The translations under genes were made by a program, and so were the position numbers. A stretch of 13,527 nucleotides of DNA from Nitrospirota bacterium (lineage in GTDB: Bacteria; Nitrospirota; JACRHJ01), in contig JAKAHE010000036.1 of assembly GCA_021815285.1 (NCBI GenBank), positions 1 through 13,527 of the forward strand. Direction: 5' to 3'. Each line of letters begins with the position of its first letter. Within the stretch, counting starts at the first letter, position 1. This document shows positions 1 through 6,463 of the stretch, piece by piece. The notes beneath the pieces were generated by a model that saw nothing but the letters and a program-made list of their open reading frames with translations, had not been told where the DNA came from and made no database searches.

Positions 1-6
1 GATCTC

Positions 7-351
7 TTAGGCGGCGAGGCGTTCGGGCCCTTCCGTCAGGAAGCCCGCAATCTTCCAGTCCTTAAGCCCGCCCTCGTACTCCATGACGTTTTCGTACCCC
101 ATGTTCAGGAGAATCTCGGAGGCCTTTGTGCTCAGCGTACACTCGAAGGCTCCGCAGTAGACTATAATTTCCATGTCCTTGCCGAAATCCTTCTGTACGC
201 GCATGGACAACTCGGAAATGGGTATCGATATGGCTCCCCTTATATGCTCCTTTTCGTAATCGTCTCTCTCCCGGACATCGACAAGTATCACCCTGCCCGG
301 AGATTCATGGAGCTTCCGCCTGAGTTCATCCCGGCCAATAGACCTTACCAT
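7..351 (-). CDS. Rhodanese-like domain protein (single domain)
   Basis: A 114-residue, single-domain rhodanese, a cytoplasmic fold that moves sulfane sulfur through a persulfide on an active-site cysteine. Visible family marks are the N-terminal LVDVRERDDYEKEHIRGA stretch (CH2A-like, residues 23-40), the active-site loop YCGAFECTLST with Cys66 as the likely persulfide carrier, and the C-terminal GGLKDW segment. A second cysteine, Cys71, lies five residues later, a pattern seen in single-domain rhodaneses and compatible with disulfide or relay chemistry. The ATG start is supported by GGAGG six bases upstream. It is the last gene of the leftward block, 44 nt after the HAD gene. There is no signal peptide or membrane segment. 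The fold is near certain; the sulfur acceptor is unknown. Confidence 0.9.
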   Translation of the reverse strand: MVRSIGRDELRRKLHESPGRVILVDVRERDDYEKEHIRGAISIPISELSMRVQKDFGKDMEIIVYCGAFECTLSTKASEILLNMGYENVMEYEGGLKDWKIAGFLTEGPERLAA

Positions 352-394
352 TGGAAACCTCCAATCGCCACAACGTTCTGCATCCCTTTTTTAA

Positions 395-403
395 ATTATA
401 ACA
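395..403 (-). promoter_or_regulatory. Candidate extended -10 promoter for the rhodanese gene
   Basis: On the minus strand TG-T-TATAAT (extended -10 with a perfect TATAAT) overlaps the last codons and stop of the HAD gene, 43-52 bases before the rhodanese ATG. No good -35 is present at 17 bp spacing, but extended -10 elements can work without one. It could give the rhodanese its own transcript. Chance occurrence in this AT-rich spot is possible. Confidence 0.35.
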
Positions 404-1106
404 TATCCGCGATTGCCTGCTCGAGCGAGGCTATCTCGTCTATGTAAATATCCGGTTTTATGCCGTCGTATTCGCGGACGTCGCTTCTAACGAGCGCCAT
501 CCGCATCCCGGCCTTCTTCGCGCCCCAGAGGTCCCGGAAGGCGTTGTCTCCGACGTATAAGGCCTCCTCCGGCGCCACCTTGAGCGCGTCGATGCCCATG
601 CGGAAATATTTCGGGTCCGGCTTCCTGAAGCCGTAATCCGAGGACAGGAATATGTGGTCGAAAAACCACCCCAGCTTCAGCTGGTTTATCTCCGGCTCCG
701 TGAAGCATCTCTGCGCGTCCGAGAGGAGCGCCAGTGGGAACTGCTCCCGCAGGCGCTCCAGCATACCGTAAATTCCCGGAAACGGCTCGAAATGCTTCCT
801 TGAGAGCGAGCGGAAGAGCCTTGCCGCAATAAGGGCCGTGCGAGGCTCCGCCCTGCCCTCGCGCCTCGAACCTACAATTCCCGTGAATATCCGGCGCACG
901 TCCACTTCCGGGTATTGTTCCTTCCCGGCGCCCAGGGATCGTCTTACGCCCTTCAAATATTCCTCCTTCAGTTCTTCCGGGGATATATTCACATGGCTGT
1001 AAGACAGGAACTTGCTGAGCTCTGAATACAGAATTGGGTCCTGCTCGTCCGTGCGGATGTTGACAAGCGTCCCGTAGAGGTCGAACACCAGGGCCTTTAC
1101 GTTCAA
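396..1106 (-). CDS. HAD-superfamily hydrolase
   Basis: A 236-residue haloacid-dehalogenase-superfamily hydrolase, normally a cytoplasmic Mg-dependent phosphatase with a helical cap. Motif I is FDLYGTLV with nucleophile Asp9, motif II LLSDAQ (Ser129), motif III FRKPDP (Lys162), and motif IV YVGDNAFRD (Asp187, Asp192). Residues about 15-105 form the cap. Motif I carries Tyr11 where most HAD phosphatases have the general acid-base Asp (DxD), as in DxYGT-type members, so classical phosphatase activity is not assured. The start is TTG: a GGAGG lies nine bases upstream and no ATG fits as well. It starts 22 nt after the phosphotransferase gene, in the same direction, so co-transcription is likely. 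The substrate cannot be inferred. Confidence 0.88.
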   Translation of the reverse strand: MNVKALVFDLYGTLVNIRTDEQDPILYSELSKFLSYSHVNISPEELKEEYLKGVRRSLGAGKEQYPEVDVRRIFTGIVGSRREGRAEPRTALIAARLFRSLSRKHFEPFPGIYGMLERLREQFPLALLSDAQRCFTEPEINQLKLGWFFDHIFLSSDYGFRKPDPKYFRMGIDALKVAPEEALYVGDNAFRDLWGAKKAGMRMALVRSDVREYDGIKPDIYIDEIASLEQAIADML

Positions 1107-1128
1107 AGATTATGTCCTCCATGCAATC

Positions 1129-2157
1129 TCACGAGAGCTTGAGCCCCCAGGCGAGGCATTCCCGCGCCTCACAGACAAGCCTCCTTCGGTGCTCGCGGTC
1201 GAGCCAGGAGTTCCTGGCTATGCGAAGCTCCGTCAGGGCCATGTAGAATGGATTTCTGCGCGCTATGCTCCTGAAGACCTTTTCCGGCTGACCGAAATGT
1301 CCGGCATACTCGCTTAAAAAATGCCCGATATGCTCCTCGGAGACGTATTTGTTCCCCGTGCGCCAGAGGAAGGAATGTTTCAGTTCCCCGCAGATCATTC
1401 CCACATCCATCATCCGGTCGTCCGGCCTCATCCTCTCGAGGTCTATGGCTATGCATCCCCGGCTCTCCGGGAAGATGAAGTTGGTCGGCGTCGCGTCCCC
1501 GTGCACGAGAACACGGCGGTCGTTTTTCATGCAGTCCCTCTCGAGCCACGCATCCTTGAGCTTCCTGAAAACCCTTCCCAGATGTTCGTCCACAAGCCCT
1601 TTCCTCGAGAGCTTTGCGAGTATCCGCTCGAAATAATCGGACGAACGTCCAAGCGAGAGCGGAAAATCCGAAGTCGTCCTCTTGTGGAACTCCGATAGGA
1701 AAAAGGCCAGGTCGGAAAGCCGCGCCCTGAGCCTGTCGTGCCTGCCTTCAAAGGCGGCACGCCTGATGTAGTGGTCGAGATCCCGCCCGTCCACGTACTC
1801 TTCGAGCAGCCCAAGCCCCAGCCTTTTCTCGCTCCCGAGGGGCCGGACGACCCGGTTCGGCGGCCCCGTCAGTCCCAGCGCCCGCGCCTTCCTGAGGTTA
1901 TGATATTCCCCGATAAGCTTCGGCCCTTTCGCGGCCTCGGCGGAGGTATAGAACTTCCCGATGAGGTTTAACCGAGATGCGCTTTCCTGGTAGCGGTATA
2001 CGAGGTTCGAACCGGACAGACGGCTTACATGGAAGGTCGGGTTCCGGACATCGAGCCTGACCCTGGGCATAACGTCCCTGACAAGATAGGAATATAGCGG
2101 GTCTGCCGTCTCAAGCGTCCCAAGGTATGCGGAGCTCACTGGTTCACCCTGTCCCAT
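1129..2157 (-). CDS. APH/choline-kinase-type phosphotransferase
   Basis: About 342 residues with the bilobal aminoglycoside-phosphotransferase (APH, Pfam PF01636-like) fold that transfers phosphate from a nucleotide to small hydroxyl compounds. Numbered from the upstream GTG, the catalytic loop is LVHGDATPTNFIF (His224, Asp226, Asn231; Brenner motif) and the metal-binding segment is AIDLERMRPDD (Asp244). An N-lobe lysine in IGKFY (about residue 73) could bind ATP. I place the start at ATG 2157, which has a GGGAGAGG Shine-Dalgarno sequence; a GTG five codons upstream (2172) lacks one. It sits 29 nt after the NUDIX gene. Family members act on choline, sugars, homoserine and antibiotics. Nothing here points to drug resistance, and the substrate is unknown. 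Confidence 0.85.
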   Translation of the reverse strand: MGQGEPVSSAYLGTLETADPLYSYLVRDVMPRVRLDVRNPTFHVSRLSGSNLVYRYQESASRLNLIGKFYTSAEAAKGPKLIGEYHNLRKARALGLTGPPNRVVRPLGSEKRLGLGLLEEYVDGRDLDHYIRRAAFEGRHDRLRARLSDLAFFLSEFHKRTTSDFPLSLGRSSDYFERILAKLSRKGLVDEHLGRVFRKLKDAWLERDCMKNDRRVLVHGDATPTNFIFPESRGCIAIDLERMRPDDRMMDVGMICGELKHSFLWRTGNKYVSEEHIGHFLSEYAGHFGQPEKVFRSIARRNPFYMALTELRIARNSWLDREHRRRLVCEARECLAWGLKLS

Positions 2158-2186
2158 GCCCTCTCCCGTCACAGGAAAGGGGGAAA

Positions 2187-2705
2187 TTAGTGAAGCGGCT
2201 TGTCTTCCGGTTTCTTGAAAAAAAGCGCGAGCATCCGGAACTCCGTCTCGAAATTCGGCGTGAAAACGCCCTTGCCGATGGAGGAAGAAATCTCTTCGAG
2301 GCTCCAGAATTTAATCTCCTCTATTTCTTCCTTCTGAGGCGAGAACGGGCCTTCGTGCCGCGTCAGGAAGCTTCGTATGTTCTCCGATTCTATCTCGTTT
2401 CGCATGGGATAGTCGTAGAGGTGCTCAAGTTCCGGCGGGTCCACCCCGAGCTCTTCCTTCATCTCCCGGAGCGCCGCCTGCTCGTAGCTCTCGCCGACAC
2501 CAAGGTGCCCGCCTACGGAAGTATCCCATTTGCCGGGCTGGATGTCCTTGTCCTTCGAGCGCAGTTGCAGGAGAAGCCTCCCCTTTTTATTGAATACCAG
2601 CACGTGCGCCGCCCTGTGAACAAGCGCCGGGTTCCCGTGGCACTCGCTCCGAAGCGCCTTCCCGATTACCTCGCCCTTTTCGTTTACAATGTCGAAATAT
2701 TCCAA
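2187..2705 (-). CDS. NUDIX hydrolase (YfcD/IDI-like)
   Basis: A cytoplasmic NUDIX hydrolase of 172 residues from the chosen start. It has a complete NUDIX box: Gly66, Glu72, Arg80-Glu81, Glu84-Glu85, Gly87 (GHLGVGESYEQAALREMKEE). Upstream segments EYFDIVNEKGEVIG and ECHGNPALVHRAAHV, and DIQPGKWDTSVGG before the box, match the branch related to E. coli YfcD and type-I isopentenyl-diphosphate isomerase. Such proteins hydrolyse nucleoside or other diphosphates; the exact substrate is unknown. The reading frame is open up to 2807, but its first 22 codons run through a palindromic repeat and are not family-like. I choose TTG at 2705 because a GGAGG-containing G-rich Shine-Dalgarno lies eight bases upstream. 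ATG at 2738 is the alternative but has no clear ribosome site. Confidence 0.88.
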   Translation of the reverse strand: MEYFDIVNEKGEVIGKALRSECHGNPALVHRAAHVLVFNKKGRLLLQLRSKDKDIQPGKWDTSVGGHLGVGESYEQAALREMKEELGVDPPELEHLYDYPMRNEIESENIRSFLTRHEGPFSPQKEEIEEIKFWSLEEISSSIGKGVFTPNFETEFRMLALFFKKPEDKPLH

Positions 2706-2710
2706 TGGTT

Positions 2711-2722
2711 CCCCCTCCCCCC
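2711..2722 (-). promoter_or_regulatory. Ribosome binding site deciding the NUDIX start
   Basis: On the minus strand GGGGGGAGGGGG contains GGAGG (2714-2718), eight bases before TTG 2705. Neither ATG 2738 nor ATG 2807 has a comparable site, so this decides the start. Confidence 0.55.
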
Positions 2723-2759
2723 GGAAATCAGATAACATCAAATCCGGATTTTGATTAAA

Positions 2760-2790
2760 CCCTGGAATCCCGCCTGCGCGGGAACGACGA
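2760..2790. repeat. Dispersed palindromic repeat (REP-like)
   Basis: The minus strand reads CGTCGTTCCCGC-GCAG-GCGGGATTCCAGGG. The stem TCCCGC/GCGGGA (2768-2773 with 2778-2783) closes a 4-base loop. It closely resembles the very common intergenic repeat of many proteobacterial genomes, CGTCATTCCCGCG followed by CGGGAATCCAG. Recognition is from memory of that repeat family; only one copy lies in this window. It sits upstream of the NUDIX gene and creates a spurious in-frame N-terminal extension (translated RAGGIPGF). Confidence 0.6.
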
Positions 2791-2855
2791 GCAGGCCCGA
2801 TTCCCAAATGATTGTCGTTCTGATGCTCAGCCGAAAAATCCGCTTTTTATGTTTT

Positions 2856-2903
2856 GTAGCTGCCTGATTTATAACAACACGGCCCCATAAATGAGGCAGC
2901 TGC
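2856..2903. repeat. Long imperfect inverted repeat (17-bp arms)
   Basis: Arms 2856-2872 and 2887-2903 pair at 15 of 17 positions around a 14-base spacer. The arms contain AGCTGCCT and its complement. Neither side has a T-tract directly after the stem in either direction, so it is not a textbook intrinsic terminator. An 8-bp direct repeat, AAAAATCC, flanks it at 2834-2841 and 2907-2914. It lies between rnhB and the NUDIX gene. It may be a small non-coding mobile element, an mRNA-stabilising stem, or a Rho-assisted or processed 3' end of the rnhB transcript. Confidence 0.6.
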
Positions 2904-2916
2904 GCTAAAAATCCAT

Positions 2917-2944
2917 ATTATCCAATTGTAACAATTAAAAGCAA
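2917..2944 (-). promoter_or_regulatory. Weak candidate promoter with operator-like palindrome
   Basis: On the minus strand a -35-like TTGCTT (2939-2944) is followed after 16 bp by GATAAT (2917-2922, five of six matches to TATAAT). The spacer contains a perfect 6-bp-arm palindrome AATTGT-A-ACAATT (2924-2936), the usual place for a repressor site. If real, it would transcribe through the long inverted repeat into the NUDIX block. The -35 is poor and the region is AT-rich. Confidence 0.25.
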
Positions 2945-2989
2945 ATAAGGCAACTATCGGCGGAATTTTTCTGAATTCCCCTGGGATTT

Positions 2990-3643
2990 TCAAGCTTTCG
3001 GATTGACCACGCCCCGGAATGAGCGCCTGTGAATCGGGCACGGGCCGTGTTTTTTCAGGGCCTCGAGGTGCACTTCCCCGCCGTAACCCTTGTGTTTTGC
3101 GAAGCCGTACTGGGGGTATTCCATGTCGTAGCGCACCATGATGCGGTCGCGGGTAGTCTTTGCGACAATAGACGCCGCGGCTATGGACGCGCTCCTCGCA
3201 TCGCCCTTTATGAGCGAACGCTGGGGTATGTCGAGCTCGACGTTCATCGCGTCTATGAGTATGAAATCCGGAGGGGCCTGAAGATCCTGCACGGCCAGGA
3301 GCATCGCCTTCCTTGCGGCCTGGTATATATTTATTTCGTCTATCTCGCCCGCTTCGACGATTCCCACGCCGAAATCGAACGCCTCGGCGCATATCGTCTT
3401 GCAGAGCCTGTCGCGCTCGCGCTCGGTGAGCTTTTTGGAGTCGTTCACGTCAGGGATTACCTGGCCTGGCCTAAGGATTACGCAGCCTGCGACCACCGGC
3501 CCGGCGAGCGGCCCGCGGCCCGCTTCGTCCACCCCGGCAATCCTGGCATACCCCTGGCCGGCCAGGTCCGTCTCGAAAAAATAAAGGGACGGCACAAGGC
3601 CATCCCCGAAATCGAAACCGGACTGCTTTCTATTCGACGACAT
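2990..3643 (-). CDS. rnhB: Ribonuclease HII
   Basis: A 217-residue type-2 RNase H that nicks the RNA strand of RNA-DNA hybrids, removes ribonucleotides misincorporated into DNA, and acts in the cytoplasm with Mg or Mn. The motif GVDEAGRGPLAGPVV supplies Asp39 and Glu40. Asp131 (LIDAMN) and Asp148 (KGDARS, followed by the SIVAKTTRD helix) complete the DEDD active site. The C-terminal region FAKHKGYGGEVHLEALKKHG is also family-typical. An N-terminal extension of about 33 residues precedes the catalytic domain, a little longer than compact homologues. The ATG is 14 nt after rplS and lacks a strong Shine-Dalgarno, so reinitiation after rplS is likely. The yraN gene that often follows rnhB is absent. 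Confidence 0.97.
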   Translation of the reverse strand: MSSNRKQSGFDFGDGLVPSLYFFETDLAGQGYARIAGVDEAGRGPLAGPVVAGCVILRPGQVIPDVNDSKKLTERERDRLCKTICAEAFDFGVGIVEAGEIDEINIYQAARKAMLLAVQDLQAPPDFILIDAMNVELDIPQRSLIKGDARSASIAAASIVAKTTRDRIMVRYDMEYPQYGFAKHKGYGGEVHLEALKKHGPCPIHRRSFRGVVNPKA

Positions 3644-3657
3644 AAATTACTGCCCGT

Positions 3658-4101
3658 TTATTTCTTCGCCTTTGCCGTCTTCGGGGCCTTTGCCGGTTTC
3701 TCCGGCTTCTCGGCCCTGGCCCTTTTGACATGGGCTTCGGCTTTCCCCGAGCCTTCGACCTTGAATTCCTTCTCCTTTATCCTTGTGGCCTTGCCGGAGA
3801 GTTCGCGCAGGTAGAAGAGTTTCGCCCGCGCCACCTTGCCGCGCTTGGCGACTTTTATGTCGGCTATAAGCGGGGAGTGAAGCGGGATGATCCTCTCGAC
3901 GCCCTCGCCGTAGCTTACCTTGCGCACCGTGAAGGTCTCGCGGATGCCGCCGCCGTTCTTGGCGATGCAGACGCCCTCGAACACCTGTATGCGTTCCTTG
4001 TCGCCTTCCTTTACCTTGAGCGATACCTTCAGCGTGTCCCCGATGGCGAATTCTGGGATGCTCTTCATCTGCTCTTTTTCTATTGAATCGAGGATATTCA
4101 T
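3658..4101 (-). CDS. rplS: 50S ribosomal protein bL19 with basic C-terminal tail
   Basis: Ribosomal protein bL19 of the large subunit, at the 30S-50S interface. Residues 1 to about 113 are the canonical protein: FAIGDTLKVSLKVKEG, RIQVFEGVCIAKNGGG, ETFTVRKVSYGEGVERIIPLHSP and a basic end KLFYLRELSGKATRIKE. Homologues usually stop near 115 residues. Here a 34-residue tail rich in Lys, Ala, Pro and Glu (for example EKPEKPAKAPKTAKAKK) follows, probably disordered and perhaps in contact with rRNA. The ATG is preceded by GGAGG at 4113-4117, with an 11-nt spacer that is rather long. It lies 60 nt after the SPOUT methyltransferase, the largest gap in this part of the operon. Confidence 0.98.
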   Translation of the reverse strand: MNILDSIEKEQMKSIPEFAIGDTLKVSLKVKEGDKERIQVFEGVCIAKNGGGIRETFTVRKVSYGEGVERIIPLHSPLIADIKVAKRGKVARAKLFYLRELSGKATRIKEKEFKVEGSGKAEAHVKRARAEKPEKPAKAPKTAKAKK

Positions 4102-4161
4102 TTTTACTTAAGCCTCCTTATAAAAATCCGTGTCCGCAGTTAGTGTTAAAACCGCTTATTA

Positions 4162-4770
4162 TTACCGGTCTCCCGCCAGCCTGTCAAGAATAATCGCCGC
4201 CGCGGAACGCACCGGCAGATGATTATAATCGCCCGCGCCGCGTATGGGCGGGATCCGGAAGTCGCACGAGCCGATAAACTCGTCCGTCAGTCCCCAGCCC
4301 GTCCCGAAGGCGATTACAACCGGCCCGGCGTTTATTGCCTCCCGCGCCTGAGCGAAACTTATACCCCCGCCGCCTTGATTTCCATTTATACCCGGCCGGC
4401 CTTCTTTACGGCCTGCATCTTCCCCGCCCATGTCTCTCGCCGCCGTCGCCATGACCTTCGGCCTTGCCCCGGTTTCGCGCTCTATTTCGGAAAGCGCGCC
4501 CTGGAACTCCGGCACAATCCTTATTACGCGAAGCGCCTCGCCCCGATTAGGGTTGTAGCCCGCTCCGAAGCCCTCCGTCCAGTGCCTTATTATTCTTTCC
4601 GCAAGCTCCCTCTGGGCGGCCATCGGGTTTATTATGTAATAGCCCTTCACCCCGTATGTCTTCGCCGTCCGCGCCATGTCGTGCAGGTCGAGATTCGTAA
4701 TCGCAGTGGAGACCACGTCCCCGTTTTTGTTCTTTACGGGATAGTGGATAAGGGCAATGTATAAATTCAC
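4162..4770 (-). CDS. SPOUT-class RNA methyltransferase (TM1570-like, PF09936 type)
   Basis: A 202-residue putative AdoMet-dependent RNA methyltransferase of the SPOUT (alpha/beta-knot) class, the family commonly encoded directly after trmD. Recognisable parts are the N-terminal LYIALIHYPVKNKNGDVVSTA, then TNLDLHDMARTAKTYGV, the knot loop VVIAFGTGWGLTDE (153-164) and the C-terminal IRGAGDYNHLPVRSA (176-190). Residues about 115-136 are a Gly-rich low-complexity insertion that I would not expect in the compact family core. The start is GTG at 4770, only 7 nt after the trmD stop and without a clear Shine-Dalgarno, which suggests translational coupling. The methylated RNA position is not known from this sequence. 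Confidence 0.88.
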   Translation of the reverse strand: MNLYIALIHYPVKNKNGDVVSTAITNLDLHDMARTAKTYGVKGYYIINPMAAQRELAERIIRHWTEGFGAGYNPNRGEALRVIRIVPEFQGALSEIERETGARPKVMATAARDMGGEDAGRKEGRPGINGNQGGGGISFAQAREAINAGPVVIAFGTGWGLTDEFIGSCDFRIPPIRGAGDYNHLPVRSAAAIILDRLAGDR

Positions 4771-4777
4771 GCCGTAG

Positions 4778-5584
4778 CTAATTTTCGTTTTTCAGTTCCT
4801 CTATCAGCCTTCTGTCTTCAGCCGTCAGCGTCGCCTTCTCAAGCAGGTCGGGCCTTTTCTTAATTGTCGCCCGGAGCGCCTCTTTGCGCCTCCAGCGGCG
4901 TATCTCGGCGTGGTTCCCGCTCATCAGCACATCCGGCACCTTCATCCCGCGATACTGTGCCGGGCGGGTATAGTGCGGGTAGTCAAGCAGGCCGTCATAG
5001 AAGGAATCGAGCCCGGCGGACTCCTCGTCCCCCAGGACGCCCGGAATGAGCCTTGCCGTGGCCTCTATGACCGCCGCCGCCGCAAGCTCTCCGCCGGACA
5101 GGACAAAATCGCCAAGGGACAATTCCTCGTCCGCAAGGGTGCGCACCCGCTCGTCGATGCCTTCATATCGCCCGCAGATGAAGATAATCTTCCGGGTCTC
5201 GCGGGAAAACTCCAGGGCCTTTTCGTGGTCGAATACCGGCCCCTGCGGCGACATGAGTATTACGTGCGCCGCCGGTTGACCGCCTTCCGACTCGCCCGCC
5301 GATATTTTCCCCTGCGTCGTTTCTTCTCTTCCCCTCAGCCCGACTGCCGCCTCGACGGCCTCGAAGACCGGCTCCGGCTTCATTACCATTCCAGGCCCGC
5401 CGCCGAACGGGGCGTCGTCCGCAGTCTTGTGTTTCCCTTTGGCGAAACTGCGGATGTCGGTTATTTTTATATGGATAAGGCCCTTCTCCTGCGCGCGCTT
5501 CAGTATGCTGTCGCCGACCGCAGCCTCGACAATTCCGGGGAAAAGGGTAAGCACCTCGCAGTTCATCCGGCAGACCGGCCTCAT
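4778..5584 (-). CDS. trmD: tRNA (guanine-37-N1)-methyltransferase
   Basis: TrmD methylates N1 of G37 next to the anticodon of tRNAs reading CNN codons and prevents +1 frameshifting; it is an essential cytoplasmic SPOUT dimer. Motifs present are VLTLFPG at the N-terminus, DDAPFGGGPGMVMKPEP, the trefoil-knot elements SPQGPVFDHEKALEFS, IFICGRYEGIDERV and LSLGDFVLSGGELAA, and LLDYPHYTRP. Residues about 81-106 are an insertion rich in Gly, Glu and Gln where homologues have a shorter linker. The called ATG overlaps the rimM stop (ATGA, 5581-5584). Met7 (5566) matches the usual family N-terminus better and could be the true start. Length 268 against a usual 230-260. Confidence 0.98.
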   Translation of the reverse strand: MRPVCRMNCEVLTLFPGIVEAAVGDSILKRAQEKGLIHIKITDIRSFAKGKHKTADDAPFGGGPGMVMKPEPVFEAVEAAVGLRGREETTQGKISAGESEGGQPAAHVILMSPQGPVFDHEKALEFSRETRKIIFICGRYEGIDERVRTLADEELSLGDFVLSGGELAAAAVIEATARLIPGVLGDEESAGLDSFYDGLLDYPHYTRPAQYRGMKVPDVLMSGNHAEIRRWRRKEALRATIKKRPDLLEKATLTAEDRRLIEELKNEN

Positions 5585-6159
5585 TCCGGGATGTAGCCCT
5601 TCATGGGGCGCAGGGTTATCCTGCCGCCCACCGGGTCTATTTTCTCAATCGCGTCGTCGGTGACAGGTATCAGATATTCGCCCCCCTGCCCCTTCACGAC
5701 ATAAACGTCTTTCTCGCCCGCAGAGATTATATCGCTCACAATGCCCAGGAGCCTTCCCCGGCTGGTATACACCTCCAGGCCCAGCACCTGGAAGTGATAA
5801 TATTCGCCTTCCGGCAGCGGCGGGACTTCCGATTCCGGGACAAAAAGCTCTTTGCCCCGCAGGGCATCGGCTTCTTCGAGCGTGCCGACCTCTTCAAAAA
5901 ATACGGCAAGGTCGCGTCCGCTTTCCCGCGCGGATTTCACGGTGAGTCGCACGGGGGCCGGTAGACCGGCGGCTCGCGCCCTGATACCTTCCGTGTCCCC
6001 TGTCCTGCCTGCCCCAACTGCCCATAACTTCGCCCCGGCCCGGTAGCGTTCCGGGTTGTCGGTAAGGGGTTTTATCTTTACTTCCCCCTTAAGCCCGATG
6101 GGTTTCAGCGCTATGCCGACAAGTACCCGCTTTTCTATTCGAGTATCTCCAGGACGCAC
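5581..6159 (-). CDS. rimM: Ribosome maturation factor RimM (16S rRNA processing)
   Basis: RimM assists maturation of the 30S head and binds bacterial ribosomal protein uS19. The N-terminal RimM barrel (residues about 10-105) begins VLVGIALKPIGLKGEVKIKPLTD. The PRC-barrel domain (about 115-190) contains YYHFQVLGLEVY, LLGIVSDII and EYLIPVTDDAIEKID. Length 192 is slightly above average because of a Gly/Arg/Ala-rich insertion near residues 48-66. The start is GTG, lying 25 nt inside the upstream khpA gene. A purine-rich GGGAAAA precedes it and no later in-frame start precedes the conserved core, so the overlap looks genuine. The 3' end overlaps trmD by 4 nt, the usual rimM-trmD pairing. Confidence 0.96.
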   Translation of the reverse strand: MRPGDTRIEKRVLVGIALKPIGLKGEVKIKPLTDNPERYRAGAKLWAVGAGRTGDTEGIRARAAGLPAPVRLTVKSARESGRDLAVFFEEVGTLEEADALRGKELFVPESEVPPLPEGEYYHFQVLGLEVYTSRGRLLGIVSDIISAGEKDVYVVKGQGGEYLIPVTDDAIEKIDPVGGRITLRPMKGYIPE

Positions 6160-6365
6160 CTTTTCCCGATTTTGGTTCCGGCGGCGTTCAGGATTGTGCG
6201 CATGGCGCGGGCGGTCTTGCCCTCCTTGCCTATCACCTTCCCCAGGTCGGCCTGTGCGACCCTGAGCTCGATGACGGTGGTTTTTTCTCCCTCGACCTCG
6301 GCGACGTTCACCTGTTCAGGGTTATCGACCAGAGCCTTGGCGATGTGTTCGATCAGGTCTTTCAT
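6135..6365 (-). CDS. khpA: KH-domain RNA-binding protein (KhpA/YlqC family)
   Basis: A 76-residue single KH-domain RNA-binding protein of the KhpA (YlqC, UPF0109) family, encoded between rpsP and rimM in many bacteria. The RNA-gripping loop is VIGKEGKTARAMR, with GxxG at residues 46-49. In Firmicutes KhpA pairs with KhpB and affects cell division and RNA handling; the role in this organism is inferred only from the family. The ATG start is strongly supported by GGAGG six bases upstream. Its last 25 nt overlap rimM. The 98 nt between rpsP and this gene show no hairpin or promoter that I can support. Confidence 0.95.
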   Translation of the reverse strand: MKDLIEHIAKALVDNPEQVNVAEVEGEKTTVIELRVAQADLGKVIGKEGKTARAMRTILNAAGTKIGKRCVLEILE

Positions 6366-6463
6366 TTCCCACCTCCGCTGGTAGTAGTGGTCGTGTCGGT
6401 CTATAGCTGCGATTCCGGCGAACCGTTCAACGCTCGCTTTTCAGTCTGCGGAAATTCGCCTTT

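Noticed and set aside
1129..2157. Antibiotic-resistance aminoglycoside phosphotransferase
   Set aside because: Only the general APH fold and Brenner motif are visible; the setting is chromosomal and housekeeping, and nothing identifies a drug substrate.
2856..2903. Integron attC site for the long inverted repeat
   Set aside because: The conserved attC core boxes (RYYYAAC and GTTRRRY) are not at the ends and there is no integrase or cassette array nearby.
3029..3814. Plus-strand open frame (261 codons) opposite rnhB and rplS
   Set aside because: It spans two certain genes on the other strand and shows no recognisable domain.
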